Origin: Acanthacorydalis orientalis
Lineage: Eukaryota; Arthropoda; Insecta; Megaloptera; Corydalidae
Assembly (NCBI GenBank): GCA_034766995.1
Contig: CM068313.1
Location: 40,177,496 to 40,241,495, forward strand
Reading direction: 5' to 3'
Length of the DNA stretch: 64,000 bases
The notes beneath the pieces were generated by a model. It was not told the DNA's origin. It did not search any database and saw nothing but the letters and a program-made list of their open reading frames with translations. Shown here one piece after another: positions 33,618-45,649 of this stretch. Position 1 is the stretch's first letter. The number at the start of each line of letters is the position of its first letter. A program made the translations under genes and the position numbers.

Positions 33618-33674
<57 letters not shown>
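33535..33674. repeat. compound (TA)n/(TG)n microsatellite
   Basis: TA runs with GTGTGTGTGTAC and repeated ATATGTAC steps. Confidence 0.96.
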
Positions 33675-33753
33675 ATTTGAAATGACACCGTCATTGAAAC
33701 GTAAATCAAAAATAAATAGATTATTTTCTTAAATGAATTTTCGACTTAGTCCT

Positions 33754-33771
33754 ATATATATATATATATAT
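33754..33771. repeat. short (TA)n
   Basis: Nine TA units. Confidence 0.9.
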
Positions 33772-34053
33772 CCTTGGACGACTTTTTCAATTTGATCAAT
33801 TTGTCTTCTCAATATTCTTGACTTATGGTTTCTCTAGAGATTTAAACTCTATTACCAACATGTTTCTTGATTTGCGTGTATAACTCTTCTTTCCTTCTAT
33901 TTTTATCTGTATTTTTCTATTAATTTATAAAAAAAATAAAAACAATTTACAAATCTTTCACAATATGTAAAAGTTATTAAACATGTGATAAAAATATATT
34001 TGTTATAAAATATGTTTGTTTAATTAAACAGTGTTTTCCTGTAACTTGGCTAT

Positions 34054-34055
<2 letters not shown>

Positions 34056-34112
<57 letters not shown>
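34056..34112. repeat. (TA)n microsatellite
   Basis: About 28 TA units. Confidence 0.97.
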
Positions 34113-34115
<3 letters not shown>

Positions 34116-34555
34116 CATGTTAATAAATCTTGTGACATTAAAATTACTATTTCTTTTCATAAAGGAAATTTATAGTTACAGTGTATTAGTATTACAATTC
34201 AATTATATTTTAGAAACAAGTGTATAGATATAGATGATCCCACAGAGAATTCCCTAAATGTTTATACAGATTCATGAACGAACAAACATGTTCATAAAAT
34301 GAGCAAAAACATTCATTCACTATATGTTTTCATATCCCTCTCATATTAAAAAAAACTTTTTCTGTATTTAACATTAATTACACTCTGTTATTTATGCACA
34401 ACATGATGTTTTATTAAAGAAATATAGATTTGTAAATAAATTTAGAGTCAATGTGCACATTCTTCCCACATAAAGTACAATAAAATATATAAATTGACAT
34501 GCTGTACACAAATCAATAGAACCTTTTATAAAATACTATTTATATATATATATAA

Positions 34556-34881
34556 TACTCAATCCTCTTATAACACGGTACTGTGAAAACACGATTTCGA
34601 TATAACATGATGCCAAAATTGTGACAACCTTCTTACAGCACGAATGTTTCCATCACACTGATTTGATTGACATAAATAGGGAATTCCCAGTCTGTACATC
34701 ACTGTTTTACTGAAAACTAATTTAATAGACGGTTTCTTGTTGATAAATTCAGACACACTCCGAGAACACGGTTTCAATATAACACGGAGCGCATTCCTCT
34801 GTTTTGTATTACTTTTAGGTTTTGTTTAACACTGTTTCGTTTAACAGGGAACGAATTAACCGAGTTATAAGAGGGTTAACT

Positions 34882-34882
<1 letters not shown>
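34556..34882. mobile_element. pogo/Tigger-like MITE candidate
   Basis: Inverted ends: CCTCTTATAACACGG (34564-34578) against the complement of the right end, CCCTCTTATAACTCGG (to 34876). The unit TATAACACGG or a close variant recurs four times in alternating orientation (34570, 34610, 34777, 34865), a habit of Tigger/pogo relatives. It is flanked by TA repeats on both sides. A minus-strand open frame (34568-34777) has no recognised motif. Confidence 0.5.

Positions 34883-34885
<3 letters not shown>

Positions 34886-34923
<38 letters not shown>
34886..34923. repeat. (TA)n microsatellite
   Basis: About 19 TA units, directly beside the MITE candidate. Confidence 0.96.
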
Positions 34924-34927
<4 letters not shown>

Positions 34928-35630
34928 CATTTGAGTGATATTCAATTGATGCATATGCAGTGATATTAAAGGAAAACTGTATGCCTTGTATATAAGTCTA
35001 CTTTATTCTCATAATTATATATTTTCCACTACTTTTTCAATCTTTTCTAAATATGTCATCTCGATTTTAAATTTAGATGAATTTTAAATACAGCTTTTAG
35101 TCTTTTCAATATTATTGTTTTATAAATGTTACAAATATTAATTTGTTTGTTGATTCAAAAATATTAAAATTTAAGTATTACATTTAAACAATAAAACGGA
35201 TGATGAACGAAATTTTCTTTTCAAGAATATTTTTAATTCTATAATCGTTTTTTTCTCGTAAAAGATGCCATCAGTTTGTGTTTAAATCGATGTCAGATAT
35301 ACATATCTTAATTATTTTCACATGAATAATCCAAAATTAAACAATACATTTTCAATCCATTACTTTATACTATTTAGAAACAAAGATATTTTATATAGTG
35401 TTATTAATAAAAGAAAATCTTGGAATTCAATTACGCATTTTAATAAAAGATTATATTTTCCTCAATATAAAATTTGGTGGTAAAAATAATTAGTTATTAC
35501 TTTTCGAAATAACATTAATTAATTTTAATATCTTTGATTTCATTCATTAAAGTAATACCTTTTTTATATCATGTGTACTTTGTAGAAAACATAGCATTTA
35601 ACAAAAGATTTTTTATGATTTTAATTAAAA

Positions 35631-35686
<56 letters not shown>

Positions 35687-36515
35687 GTAAGTACATATCT
35701 GTATGTAAGTAAGACCATATGTTCCATACATATTTTAGTTAAATTATAGAAAAAGTGATTTATTGTATAATAAAAAAATTTAATCGCCTTCGAAGTAGCC
35801 AAACATGTACAATTCACTCGTGTAAATATATGTATATGTATAAAAAAATATTCTTGCAGATGTCATTTTTCATAAATCAGTGTTATCTCAGTGTTCAATG
35901 GAAAACATAAATCTCAAAAAGGTATAAGTGTTCATAAAAACTGTGCTGGTAGTTCAGTAATAAAAACGATACAATAATATACTGCCAACAAAAATATAAA
36001 AAAGTATCTGTAGTTGATAAACAGCAAAAGATAAACACCAATATATTGAGTTGGTACAAAATTAATATTACATTCTTGTTCCATTTTCGTTATATCGCTT
36101 GTTGAAAGTTTATTTTTAATTGAATTATTAATATTTGGTAGACGACGATTATTAATTTTGGTTCAGTCTTAAAATAGTACAATGTTTGACACTATGATTA
36201 AATTCATTTTCGTACATGGATTTTTGTAGTCGGTGAAGAATTTGTGAAACTTAAAATAGTATTTGTTAATTAAAAAACGACATTAATAGTTGAGAGTAAA
36301 AACAATATTCTATTAAAGTACCTTGAAGTTTTAAATTCATTGATATTAACAAACCTATTTCTTAGTTGAGAATAGTATATCATATTATATTTTTAATTTT
36401 AGTGCCTTGTATGTATTATTAAACTTCACTTTTTAACAATTATCAAACATAACAAAATAACTAATATTGTAAAAGAAACGCATCAGGACAAATGGATATT
36501 CTTTACTTAACATGA
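34924..36515. other. AT-rich sequence, no recognised feature apart from a (CT)n(TA)n repeat
   Basis: GAGTTGGTACAAAATTAATA near 36050 resembles a worn mariner terminus but has no partner. Confidence 0.4.
35632..35681. repeat. (CT)n(TA)n microsatellite
   Basis: Eleven or so CT units followed by about 12 TA units. Confidence 0.96.
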
Positions 36516-36532
36516 ATACACACACTCTCGCG

Positions 36533-36608
<76 letters not shown>

Positions 36609-36614
36609 CATATG

Positions 36615-36645
<31 letters not shown>

Positions 36646-36672
36646 ATATACATATGTATATATATATATATA
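36516..36672. repeat. compound (CA)n/(TA)n/(TG)n microsatellite
   Basis: CA, then TA, then a long TG run, then TA and TG again; self-complementary as a whole (CA block left, TG block right). Confidence 0.96.
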
Positions 36673-36796
36673 AAAAAATATATAATTTCAAAAATTAACA
36701 TAAAAGAAAATAGTTTTATAATCAAATTATATAATACACACCGGTTTATTAATCCACATTTTCAATCACATATTCAACCATACATATTGTATACTT

Positions 36797-37576
36797 TACG
36801 AGAGTCATTTGATAAGTATGGTAAGTATGGTAAGAAAAAATCGATTTTATTTCTCAACATAGTCTCGATGAGGGCTATACATTTGTTCCAGTAAGTTCGA
36901 AAAATACCCATTGATGGGGAATTTCTTCCCACCGATACAAATTTTTAAGTCTGAGAAGAGGAGAATTCGCACGAGACCATGTCTGGAGAATAGGGTGGAT
37001 GAGGAATCAATTTGAAGCCTAATTCATGGAATTTTTCCAATACGACGGTCGATTTGTGGGACGACGCGTTGTCCTGATGAAAGAGCACTTTTTTTGTGTG
37101 CCAATCTTGTGGTTTTTGTTTCAGCTCTTCTTTCAAACGGTCCAATAATGTTACCTAATGGGCTCCTGTTATAGTTTTATCCTTTGTTAATTAGTCGATC
37201 AGGATAATTCCTTGAGAATCCCAAAAACCAGTGGTCATCAGCTTCCCAACCAACAAAACTGTCTTCACCTTATTTGGCGTACTTTCACCAGTCGTTTGTC
37301 CACTGATTTGATTACTGCTTCGACTCAGGTGTGTAGTGGTGGATCCATGTTTCATCCACGATTACGAATCAACGCAAAAAAACCTACTCTTTTTTTATTT
37401 TTGTAGCAACTGCGCAATGCTCGGTTCGAACATCTGTCTAACTTAAACAACGCGTCGCTTCTGGCTGAAATTTCGCCTATACTAGTTTGAAAAGTGACAC
37501 TTGATAGCCGCGATGTTACCAATTGAATGGTGACAACACATCAAAGGATTTTTATCAAATATCAATGACCCTCGTT
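36797..37576 (-). mobile_element. mariner, family R copy 3 (deleted)
   Basis: Left end TACGAGAGTCATTTGATAA, right end ATCAATGACCCTCGT, both at the family R termini. The minus strand gives FVIVDETWIHHYTPE (first Asp intact), then DRLKEELKQKPQDWHTKK, VLFHQDNASSHKST (second Asp), HELGFKLIPHPPYSPDM and SCEF (third Asp replaced by Glu). The N-terminal deletion matches copies 1 and 2. A small duplication, AAGTATGGTAAGTATGG, lies inside the left end. Confidence 0.85.
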
Positions 37577-37577
37577 T

Positions 37578-37656
37578 GCCAAAATCTAAGTAATAAGATT
37601 TTTTGCTCAGTACAACGGTAATTTGAAAAATTTTATAGCTAAAGCTACATAAGCAG
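37578..37656. repeat. flank block shared, inverted, with 15012-15090
   Basis: GATTTTTTGCTCAGTACAAC, then GGTAATTTGAAAAATTTTAT and AGCTAAAGCTACATAAGC: the inverted copy of the DNA beside the 15.1-kb mariner. Here it sits between two family R copies. Confidence 0.8.
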
Positions 37657-37663
37657 TGACGAC

Positions 37664-37874
37664 AACTCAAAAAGACTTTCTCATTTTTTCCATTTTTGCG
37701 GCAACTACTACAATGGTCTCTTCAAACATCTGTAGTACGTGAATAACGCGTCACTTCTAGCTGAAATTTTGCCTATGTTAGTTTAAAAAGTGACACTTGG
37801 TAGCCGTGACGTTACCAAATGAATGGTGGTGCCATATCATATAAATTTACCAAACTTATCAAACGGTCCACGTA
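37664..37874 (-). mobile_element. mariner, family R copy 4 (5' part only)
   Basis: About 210 bp equal to the 5' end of family R: right terminus TTATCAAACGGTCCACGTA, then the GGTGGTGCCATATCAT leader and CTAGCTGAAATTTTGCC start region. It stops where copy 3's catalytic region would begin. Same orientation as copy 3. Confidence 0.82.
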
Positions 37875-38137
37875 TAAATAAAAATATCCTCAACACTTTT
37901 ATTCGTACATTTTAATATAAATTAACCTCGTAAGTATTTTTAAACGAAAAAAGCAAAGATGCCAGTTCTAATCACAAAACATGGATCTTAACAAGCGAAC
38001 TGTTGAATATAAAAAAAAAAAACATATTTTTTGCTTTAAGATCGATATTGTTTATTTCAGAAGTATTTAATGATGCTTTTTTGTATTACATTAGTTTCAT
38101 ATTGGAAGCACATCACTCACCTATACATACACACACA

Positions 38138-38138
<1 letters not shown>

Positions 38139-38190
<52 letters not shown>
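38139..38190. repeat. (TA)n microsatellite
   Basis: About 25 TA units after a CACACACAC stretch. Confidence 0.96.
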
Positions 38191-38192
<2 letters not shown>

Positions 38193-38694
38193 GGTTGAAA
38201 AAACGTTGTTATCAATATATTTCCATTACAATAAGAACTACAGTGGTACAACTTCTTAATAACTGAATAAATTAAATTTAGGTAAAGTTATGAAATCTAG
38301 TTGAAGAAAATCGATTGAACACAATTATTATTAATGTGAGATTGGTGATTCTCGGATAAGTTTTTTTTAATATTCCAATAAAAAAAAGATTTGTAAAAAT
38401 CGAGAACGAGAAATATGATTTGCAATTAAACAAGCATATTTTTAATTTTTTAATGCGGTTGAAGTTATTCAATCTTATTTTATATTTTATTTACGTTAAT
38501 TATAATGAGACTTACATTTATATAATCGGGAATTATTGTTATCAATAATTTGCTTCATTTTTTATAAAATTTCATTGTTTTATAAAAAAAATGTTTCATT
38601 TGAATACCGGCCAGATTACATAGTATCGTTTATTTGTTTATAACTCAATATATAAATTTTGAATATTTCCAAAATAATTAGAAATCAAAGACAC

Positions 38695-38739
38695 TTACGC
38701 AAAATTAAATTTGATGCTTTATTTATTTCTTGTACGATC
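38695..38739 (-). other. weak candidate exon (45 bp)
   Basis: Minus strand: acceptor CTATATTATGTTCAG, donor GTAAGTGTC, single open frame MIVQEINKASNLIL. Low complexity is not extreme, but evidence is thin. Confidence 0.18.
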
Positions 38740-39027
38740 ATTTCTGAACATAATATAGTAGCTGTTTTACATTACTGGAAATTTTAATATTTAAATTATA
38801 TATATATATATATAAGATTATATATGTACAATATTACGATTATCAAATACTCTACTAATCATTTAATTCTTCCATTAAAGACAAACGATATATGTAATTA
38901 AAAAATATCAGAATAAATAAATAATTTTTTATAAATTTAATATATAGATAGTATTTTTTATGAGACGTTTTTCAATAATAACACAGTTACTACTTAATAT
39001 ATTAATATAAAAATAGAAAATAGAAAA

Positions 39028-39560
39028 ATAGGTTAATAGAAAAATAATTGCGGTTCATAATCTTCAAATTTAAGTGTTCTAAGTCGTCCAACACTTTTGG
39101 ATGACTGACGCTAACTTTTGTGCAAGCTCTCGAATTGTTGTGTATGTTTCTGATTCAATGAACGCCTTCATTTGGTCTCTATGAACTGAAGAAGGACTCC
39201 CGCGACCTTATTCATCTTCAAGACTCTCGTCCCCAGCACGAAATTTTTTAAACCACCAGTGCACGGTACGTTCCTCAACTGTATCCATACCAAAAGCATC
39301 GTTTGGTTCACGAGCAGTTTCTGTTGCTTCAACACCCAATTTGAACTCATACAAAAAAATGCTCTCATTTGCTTCTTTTCCATCTTTAATTCAATAGCTT
39401 AATTTGAAGCAAAATTAGTAATAAAACCAAAGTCGATGTTACCAAAATACAAACCGAAAAATGCACTTTAAAATGATATCAACATGAACACGTTGAAATT
39501 CCACTTTCATAGGTTAGAAATCAAAAAACAAAAACCGCATTTATTTTCCTACCAGCCAAA
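39028..39560 (-). mobile_element. mariner MITE (cecropia-like), ~530 bp
   Basis: Ends ATAGGTTAATAGAAAAATAA and the complement of TTATTTTCCTACCAGCCAAA. The minus strand holds only the 5' leader and N-terminal DNA-binding region of transposase (LLVNQTMLLVWIQ..., VPCTGGLKNFVLGTRV and, in other frames, QLVRELAQKL-like and HPKVLDDL-like pieces). The 3' terminal repeat joins directly after the helix-turn-helix, as in the copies at 23.1, 42.5 and 50.0 kb. Confidence 0.82.
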
Positions 39561-40248
39561 TGCAATAATAAATAAAATAGATTAGTGCTGTTTTATACAA
39601 TATTGTCATATTATTTGATATTAATAAAATTTAATTTTTCTGTCTACTTAATAAGTACGTATAATTTTTCTACTATATTAATAAAAATAATGTATTTTTC
39701 CACTTTTAATGAGAGTTGCAATTTAATGTACTTATAAAATTTTTTTTCTATTTTTGTGAAATTAAAAAATATCAATAATTTGTTAATTTCATATCGAGAA
39801 TATTCCAAAATTAAGAGATATGATTAGCATTAAAACATAAATTACATTGAATTAATTAATTTACTTGACAGCTTATATAAATAAATTGCTTAATTATGTA
39901 AAATAACAGTTAAATTAATATTTATCTAATGTATTAGTCGTCTCTCATATCAATTGGCATGTGTAATTAAATTATCGCCTTCAGCTCTAAAGGTTTTCAG
40001 TTCTAAACCTGATACGGTTCACTTCATACGAGTACGTTTTTATGTACTTGGAATAGAATTTCATATTTATCTGTTAAGTTCTATTTAATACAATTTTATT
40101 TTTTCCTTTAAATCATATCGTTGATTTGAGTTCAGTGACTGCATTATTTTATACAATTATATCTGTAATTGGTTGCATATTTCAATAAAATATTACTAAT
40201 ATTCATTATGTTCCTAATGTATAATATGTTTAAAATGATATCATTTTA

Positions 40249-40296
<48 letters not shown>

Positions 40297-40347
40297 ATGT
40301 GTATGTATATATATGTATATATATATATATGTGTATGTGTATATGTA

Positions 40348-40400
<53 letters not shown>
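40249..40400. repeat. compound (TA)n/(TG)n microsatellite
   Basis: Two long TA blocks around TGTATGTGTATG steps. Confidence 0.96.
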
Positions 40401-40573
40401 TGATTGCAATACTAAATTATTTTAAAATGTCTTCAAGTAAATAAATCATCTCATTAAGTGGTGGTACTTTTGAATTATATTCACATAAATAAATCATATC
40501 TGTGGATGTACTAATAATTTCTAAGGATTAAAAATCATATGAACTAATAATTTATTGACTTGAAATAAAATTG

Positions 40574-40576
<3 letters not shown>

Positions 40577-40620
<44 letters not shown>
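40577..40620. repeat. (TA)n microsatellite
   Basis: About 22 TA units. Confidence 0.97.
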
Positions 40621-40624
<4 letters not shown>

Positions 40625-40741
40625 GAAATATCATTTTTAAAAATAGAAATTATTATCAGCGAAAGTAGTGAAGATTTAATTGTATAACTGAAAAATACAC
40701 AACTGATTTAAAATGTACCAAAGTCCCATATAATAAAATAG

Positions 40742-40900
40742 ATTGGTTGGTTATTGGTGTTTTAGGGCGCTTCGACAGCTAAGGTCATTTGCGCCCGAAC
40801 ACAAATATAATTAAAAATATATACCCCGTTTGCGCACTTGCATTCGAATCACCCCTTAACTCGAACGCTGAAGTACGAGTGTCAAACGTTAAAAGGTAAT
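40742..40900. other. GC-richer patch with GGGCGC hairpin, possible short repeat
   Basis: TTGGTTGGTTATTGGTG is followed by GGGCGC ... GCGCCC (40767-40795), a 6-bp stem around 17 nt. It recalls arthropod dispersed repeats with GGTCATTTGCGCC, but this is memory only and no second copy lies in the window. Confidence 0.3.
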
Positions 40901-41672
40901 CGATAAAGGACAATATTTATCTCAATGAGAGATTAAAAACACATAAAAAAGGAACTGGACTGGTAAAGTACCTAATCTTGATTGGACAATACATATAAAT
41001 GTAACAAAAAGAGATGAAACTCTTGAAGACAATTAAATATTTAAAAAAACTGTGATCTGATGTTTGGATTCACAAGGTTTTTCTTGAAAGACATAAAGCT
41101 ATGCATGCTATGATATCCATAATGTTGTCATATATGTGGGTACACTTTACTATTTCGTACTTTACAGTAAATAAGATAGTACAAACTAATGTTTTCCAAA
41201 TTTCAATAAACTTGTAACTGATAATCTTATTTTAGAAATTCTAATCGTTGAAAACGATTTAAAGAAAAAAAAAATGTTCCTTTTTCTAGAACAGACTTTA
41301 ATTCTATTCGAACAAAAAAGTTAATATAAGATACAAATATATAATAACAAACTATGATCAAAGAAAAAATCAATTATCTACGGCAAGTCTGTTTTTCAGG
41401 ACAAAGCGTATTAATATCCGATGTAGCTGCGGCTGTTTGAAAGCTCATGTCATTTTATACATATTATTTTGTTTATTCTAGAAACCGGAAAACTAAACGT
41501 ATTCACAATTACACAATTAATTTTAAAATATTGCGTTCGTGGTATCTTTTTTGGAACTGTTAAACATTTATGAAACACAGAAATTCCGCAAGACACAATT
41601 TGATGAATGCTTATATAATTAATTTTTATGCACTTGTGTAGTATTATATTTCGATTCTTATCTTTGATTGAT

Positions 41673-41679
<7 letters not shown>

Positions 41680-41727
<48 letters not shown>
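41680..41727. repeat. (TA)n microsatellite
   Basis: About 24 TA units, adjoining the hAT remnant. Confidence 0.96.
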
Positions 41728-41730
<3 letters not shown>

Positions 41731-41731
41731 A

Positions 41732-41978
41732 CAGTGGCGCATCCAGGGGGTAAGGAGCACTGGCCTTATTAATCTTTAATAAGTGAAATAATTGTTCACA
41801 TAAATTTGTACTATCAAACATTGCCAAGATTCTTGTTGCAAACATACGCATTTCAATAAAAATGTCTTAATTTGCAATGTTTTAAAAAGGTATTTTATAT
41901 TTTTTTAAATTCCATTTTATTATTTTAATAATATCATCTTCAAGCTTTTGGTCGCGAGCCATGTGTATGACACCACTG
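41732..41978 (-). mobile_element. hAT transposase C-terminal remnant with hAT-like ends
   Basis: Both ends begin CAGTGG when read inward: CAGTGGCGCATCCAGG at the left, and CAGTGGTGTCATACACATG (complement) at the right. Between, the minus strand encodes ILAMFDSTNLCEQLFHLLK, INKAS, the STYLCEQxFSxMKxNKS signature of the hATC domain in GTF2IRD2-like transposases. The domain breaks off at the left end. The 8-bp flanks do not match, so it is either a deletion derivative or a coincidence of ends. Confidence 0.6.
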
Positions 41979-42529
41979 GTTTACAGTAAACAAATATTGT
42001 TGCACGTTGATTTTATTTATCAGTACAAGTGAGAATTAAAACAGTTTTATAAAATATTTATTATAATTTTCTATAAATAATTCCAGTGAAATAACACACA
42101 TCTTGTCACAAGTTTGAAATACTTAACTCGCCATATATGAAATTTAATGCTCTGTTAAATACATAAAAAACGATTGAACTAAAAACTCAAAGGTTCTAAC
42201 CTTAATCCCAGTTTTTCCTATATAAATATATTTAGTGTTTTTAAATGTCACATCGAACGGAAAGTTGAAGCTTTTCACATAGGGAAATGTATTTTCTAAA
42301 CTTCAAAGTATTTAAATATAACAAAGGACATATATTAAAAAAACTGTTTTATCGACTTTAATACAAATACATTCTGACATTTTCAAATAATTGTATTTAC
42401 TATTTTCGTTCTCAAACGTAATTACATTATTACAAATTTCATTTTTAATTATGAAATGAATATAGAAATTAAATAAAAAAGTATGTATACAATTAAATAA
42501 AATTTTTACAATATAAATGTAATATATAT

Positions 42530-42873
42530 AAAATTGGTAGGAAAAGAATTACGGTTTTAGTTTTCTGAATACTAACCTTAATTTTTTTCAGTGAAAGTAT
42601 CATTTCATCTTGTTTATGTTAATATCATTTTAAAGTATATTTTTCGATATGTATCTTGTTAGCATTGACTTTGATTTTATTATTAATTTTGCTTAGAATT
42701 GAGCTGTTGAATTAAAGATGAAAAAGAAGCATATAAATGCAATTTTTTATAAAGCTTACACAAAAGTTAGCCGTTAGCCATCCAACAGTTCTGGACCATT
42801 TAAAACAGCTAGGAAAATTAAATGTATATAAATTTGAGGGTATTAAACCGCAATTATTTTTCTATCAATTTAA
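42530..42873 (+). mobile_element. mariner MITE (cecropia-like), shortest form (~345 bp)
   Basis: Left end AAAATTGGTAGGAAAAGAAT, right end AATTATTTTTCTATCAATTTAA. It has the 5' leader shared with 23.1 kb (TTTTCAGTGAAAGTATCATTT), a start region ATGAAAAAGAAGC, then only the LAVSHPTVLDHLKQL-type helix (near 42755-42812) before the 3' end. Most of even the N-terminal domain is deleted. Confidence 0.78.
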
Positions 42874-42959
42874 TGTAATTTATTTTTGATAAATATTAAC
42901 GTACTCTGACGTAAATTTTATCAAGATCAATTTTAAAATGTACTTTTTTTATTTTAAAG

Positions 42960-43002
42960 AGCTCAGTATTGTTACAACATTATGTTGAAACAATACTGAG
43001 CT
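42960..43002. repeat. 43-bp near-perfect palindrome
   Basis: AGCTCAGTATTGTT, ACAACAT, one central T, then the complement with a single mismatch. The 21-bp arms are not A/T-only, so it is unlikely to be a low-complexity accident. Confidence 0.9.
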
Positions 43003-43326
43003 ATTGTTTATAATATTCAATTGATTTATTAACACTTTTTTAAAAGTACTGTAAATATCGATATTAATAACTCTAGTGTGATGTAATAATCGAGCTTTTT
43101 AAAACACAAAATCTATTTTTAAAATAAAATCAATCTATGTTACGAAAATGAATAGTTCAACGATTCCAAACAAGTGCTCATTATTAACATTACATTTTAT
43201 GAATGCGTATCATGTGAATTATATCAATAAATCAATTAAAAACGATGTATAAAACCTGATAATAATTGTAAACTAATGCGATTTCAATAATATCCCGAAG
43301 GAAAAAATATAAATAAATATATAAAT

Positions 43327-43329
<3 letters not shown>

Positions 43330-43377
<48 letters not shown>
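43330..43377. repeat. (TA)n microsatellite
   Basis: About 22 TA units. Confidence 0.96.
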
Positions 43378-43383
<6 letters not shown>

Positions 43384-43468
43384 AAATACTTTTTATTTAA
43401 ATTTTTTATAAAAAGTTTACATTGTTGTATACCTTTAAAAATTAAAATAATTTACTAATGTGTATGTA

Positions 43469-44721
43469 TTAGGTAGGCAGAAAAATAATTTCAATCTATG
43501 ATCTTTAAATTTGTATACATTTTTCTCGGCCAATAATTAACTTAATTAATCGACATAAGCACCATTAGAGTCGACATATTTTTGCTAATTAATTACAAGT
43601 CTATTTATTCCGATGATGTAAAATTCCAGAGTTCTGGAGTTGATAAAATCTCGAAATGCACTTTCGACAGCACCTTGGTTATAGAAGATCTTACCATGTA
43701 AGAAATTATCGGAATCCTTAAACAAGTGATAATCTATTAGCGAAATGTCTGGTGAGTGTGGTGGATGAGGCAGTGTTTCATATACCAATTCATTCGTGCG
43801 ACGTGTGGTCTAATCGTGTGCATTAATCGTGCGACGTGTGGTCGTGCATTGTTGTATAGCAAGATTGGACTTTTTTCATTGACCAGTGCATTTTGTCGAT
43901 TTATTAAAAATGACTCTCAGCTATAATGGTTTCGCCAGGTTTTAAAAAAATTGTGGATTATCTCGAGCGCAGACCACCAAACAACCGCAATAATTTTCTT
44001 TCAGTATAGCGAGAAATGCTTTGGAGTTTCGATTTTGTCAAGCCATTGCATATACCGCTTTCTCTTGCCATAAATAATCCATTTTTCGTCGCACGTTACA
44101 ATACAATCAAGAAATGGATCACTTCTGATGGGTAAAAGAATCGTAGAACAAACTGAGATTTTTTAGTTTTCATTCAATTCGTACGGCACCCATTCGCCAA
44201 GCTTTTTTGATTTTCCTAGCTGTTTTAAGTGGTCCAGAACTGTTGGATGACTAACCCCTAACTTTCGTGCAAACTCTCGAATTGTTGTGCGTGGGGTTCT
44301 GATTTAACTAACACCTTCAGTTGGTCATTGTGAACTGAAGAAGAGTCTGCGAGCTTCATCTTCAAGGCTCTCGTTCGCAGTACGAAAATTTTGGAACCAC
44401 CGTTGCACCGTACATTCCTTAACACATAACAGTGCCCATACCAAAAGAATCGTTTAGTTTACGAGCAGTTTCTGTTGTTTTACCACCCGTTTTGAACTCA
44501 TACAAAAAAATTACACATATTTGCTTCTTTTCTATTTTTAATTCAGTAGCCCAATTCGAAGAAAAATTAATAATGAAACCAAAGTCGATGTTACCAAAAT
44601 ACAGACCGAAAAATTCACTTTAAAATTATATTAACATGAACAGGTTGAAATGACATTTTCATTAAAAAAAATTAAAGTTAAAAATCAGAAAACAAAAAAC
44701 GCAATTATTTTCCTACCTGTC

Positions 44722-44723
<2 letters not shown>
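43469..44723 (-). mobile_element. full-length mariner, cecropia-like, likely parent type of the MITEs
   Basis: Ends TTAGGTAGGCAGAAAAATAA and the complement of TTATTTTCCTACCTGTCTA give a 1255-bp element. Minus-strand blocks: N-terminal region with CELNDSFGM, then helix-turn-helix (SSNSSGPLKTARKIKK), a methionine-rich middle, a CDEKW-equivalent near 44085, NNARPHV (second Asp mutated to Asn) and, in an intact frame 43585-43788, LPHPPHSPDISLIDYHLFKD (third Asp), NQGAVESAFRDFINSR, and a DSNGAYVD-like end. Many stops. Its ends and leader match the deleted copies at 23.1, 39.0, 42.5 and 50.0 kb. Confidence 0.88.

Positions 44724-44776
<53 letters not shown>
44724..44776. repeat. (TA)n microsatellite
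   Basis: Starts exactly where the mariner's terminal repeat ends, so the element sits at the edge of a TA array. Confidence 0.97.
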
Positions 44777-44779
<3 letters not shown>

Positions 44780-45649
44780 TGTAAATGTTAATAAATTAAT
44801 AAAAATAAGACAGTGGAAATGAAATCATATATGTAAACATTTTAATTAAAATAAAAAAATCACTTCGCGTAAAAATAACTAATTTTCAAATGAATTTATA
44901 TTACACTTAAAAATTGCGTTGAAAATAATTATTTAAGAGAGATTCAACAAGTCGTTCCAGGTAATATTCTTTTATATTTGAAAACGGGAATGGAACAAGG
45001 AGATTTATAATTCTACTATCGTACTAAGGATAGGAAATGTTCACAATTAAAAGATTTTCTTAAAACTAATAAAATAATGAGTAGATTTTAATAGAGTACT
45101 TATATAATATCGTATTAAAATTGACTCGTTTTCGTCGTAGTTACTTTATATTTTATTGTACGTTCAATAAAAATAACAGTTATTTACTTTGTTATTATTC
45201 TCTACTCGTATTTATCTTTTAATTCAATGAAAAAAATTGATTGTTTTTAATCAAATTATTAACAGTCTTAATAATTTTGAAATTAAATGTTGATTTACTT
45301 AATAAAAGTTTGTTTACCACTTTATTGAAAAGAAATTGTTGAAAACATTAGTACCGATAATTAAATTCCTCGATAAGTTCGTTACGTGTTCAAGTTTAAT
45401 ATATTTTTATAACGAAATTGTAATTCAAATTTAATTATACAACTATAAATGTACAACTATATACAACTATAAAATCATAATATCTATACTATAAAATTTA
45501 TTGGTAAGGTAAAAAAAATCTGGACAAGTTTAAGATATTCAGAAAAAACCTATCTTTTTTGAAAATTAATCTATCCTCTACTGGAATCTAAAATTATTTG
45601 TTGTTACTGAAAATATTTCATGCATAAGTGCACGTGTATTGAATTTGAA

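Noticed and set aside
36045..36260. Possible worn mariner terminus (GAGTTGGTACAAAATTAAT)
   Set aside because: No second end and no transposase blocks could be found.
41385..41440. Minus-strand MSFQTAAATSDINTLCPEK as a hAT C-terminus or start exon
   Set aside because: It resembles some hAT C-termini, but it is 290 bp from the hAT remnant and not clearly continuous with it; too weak to annotate.
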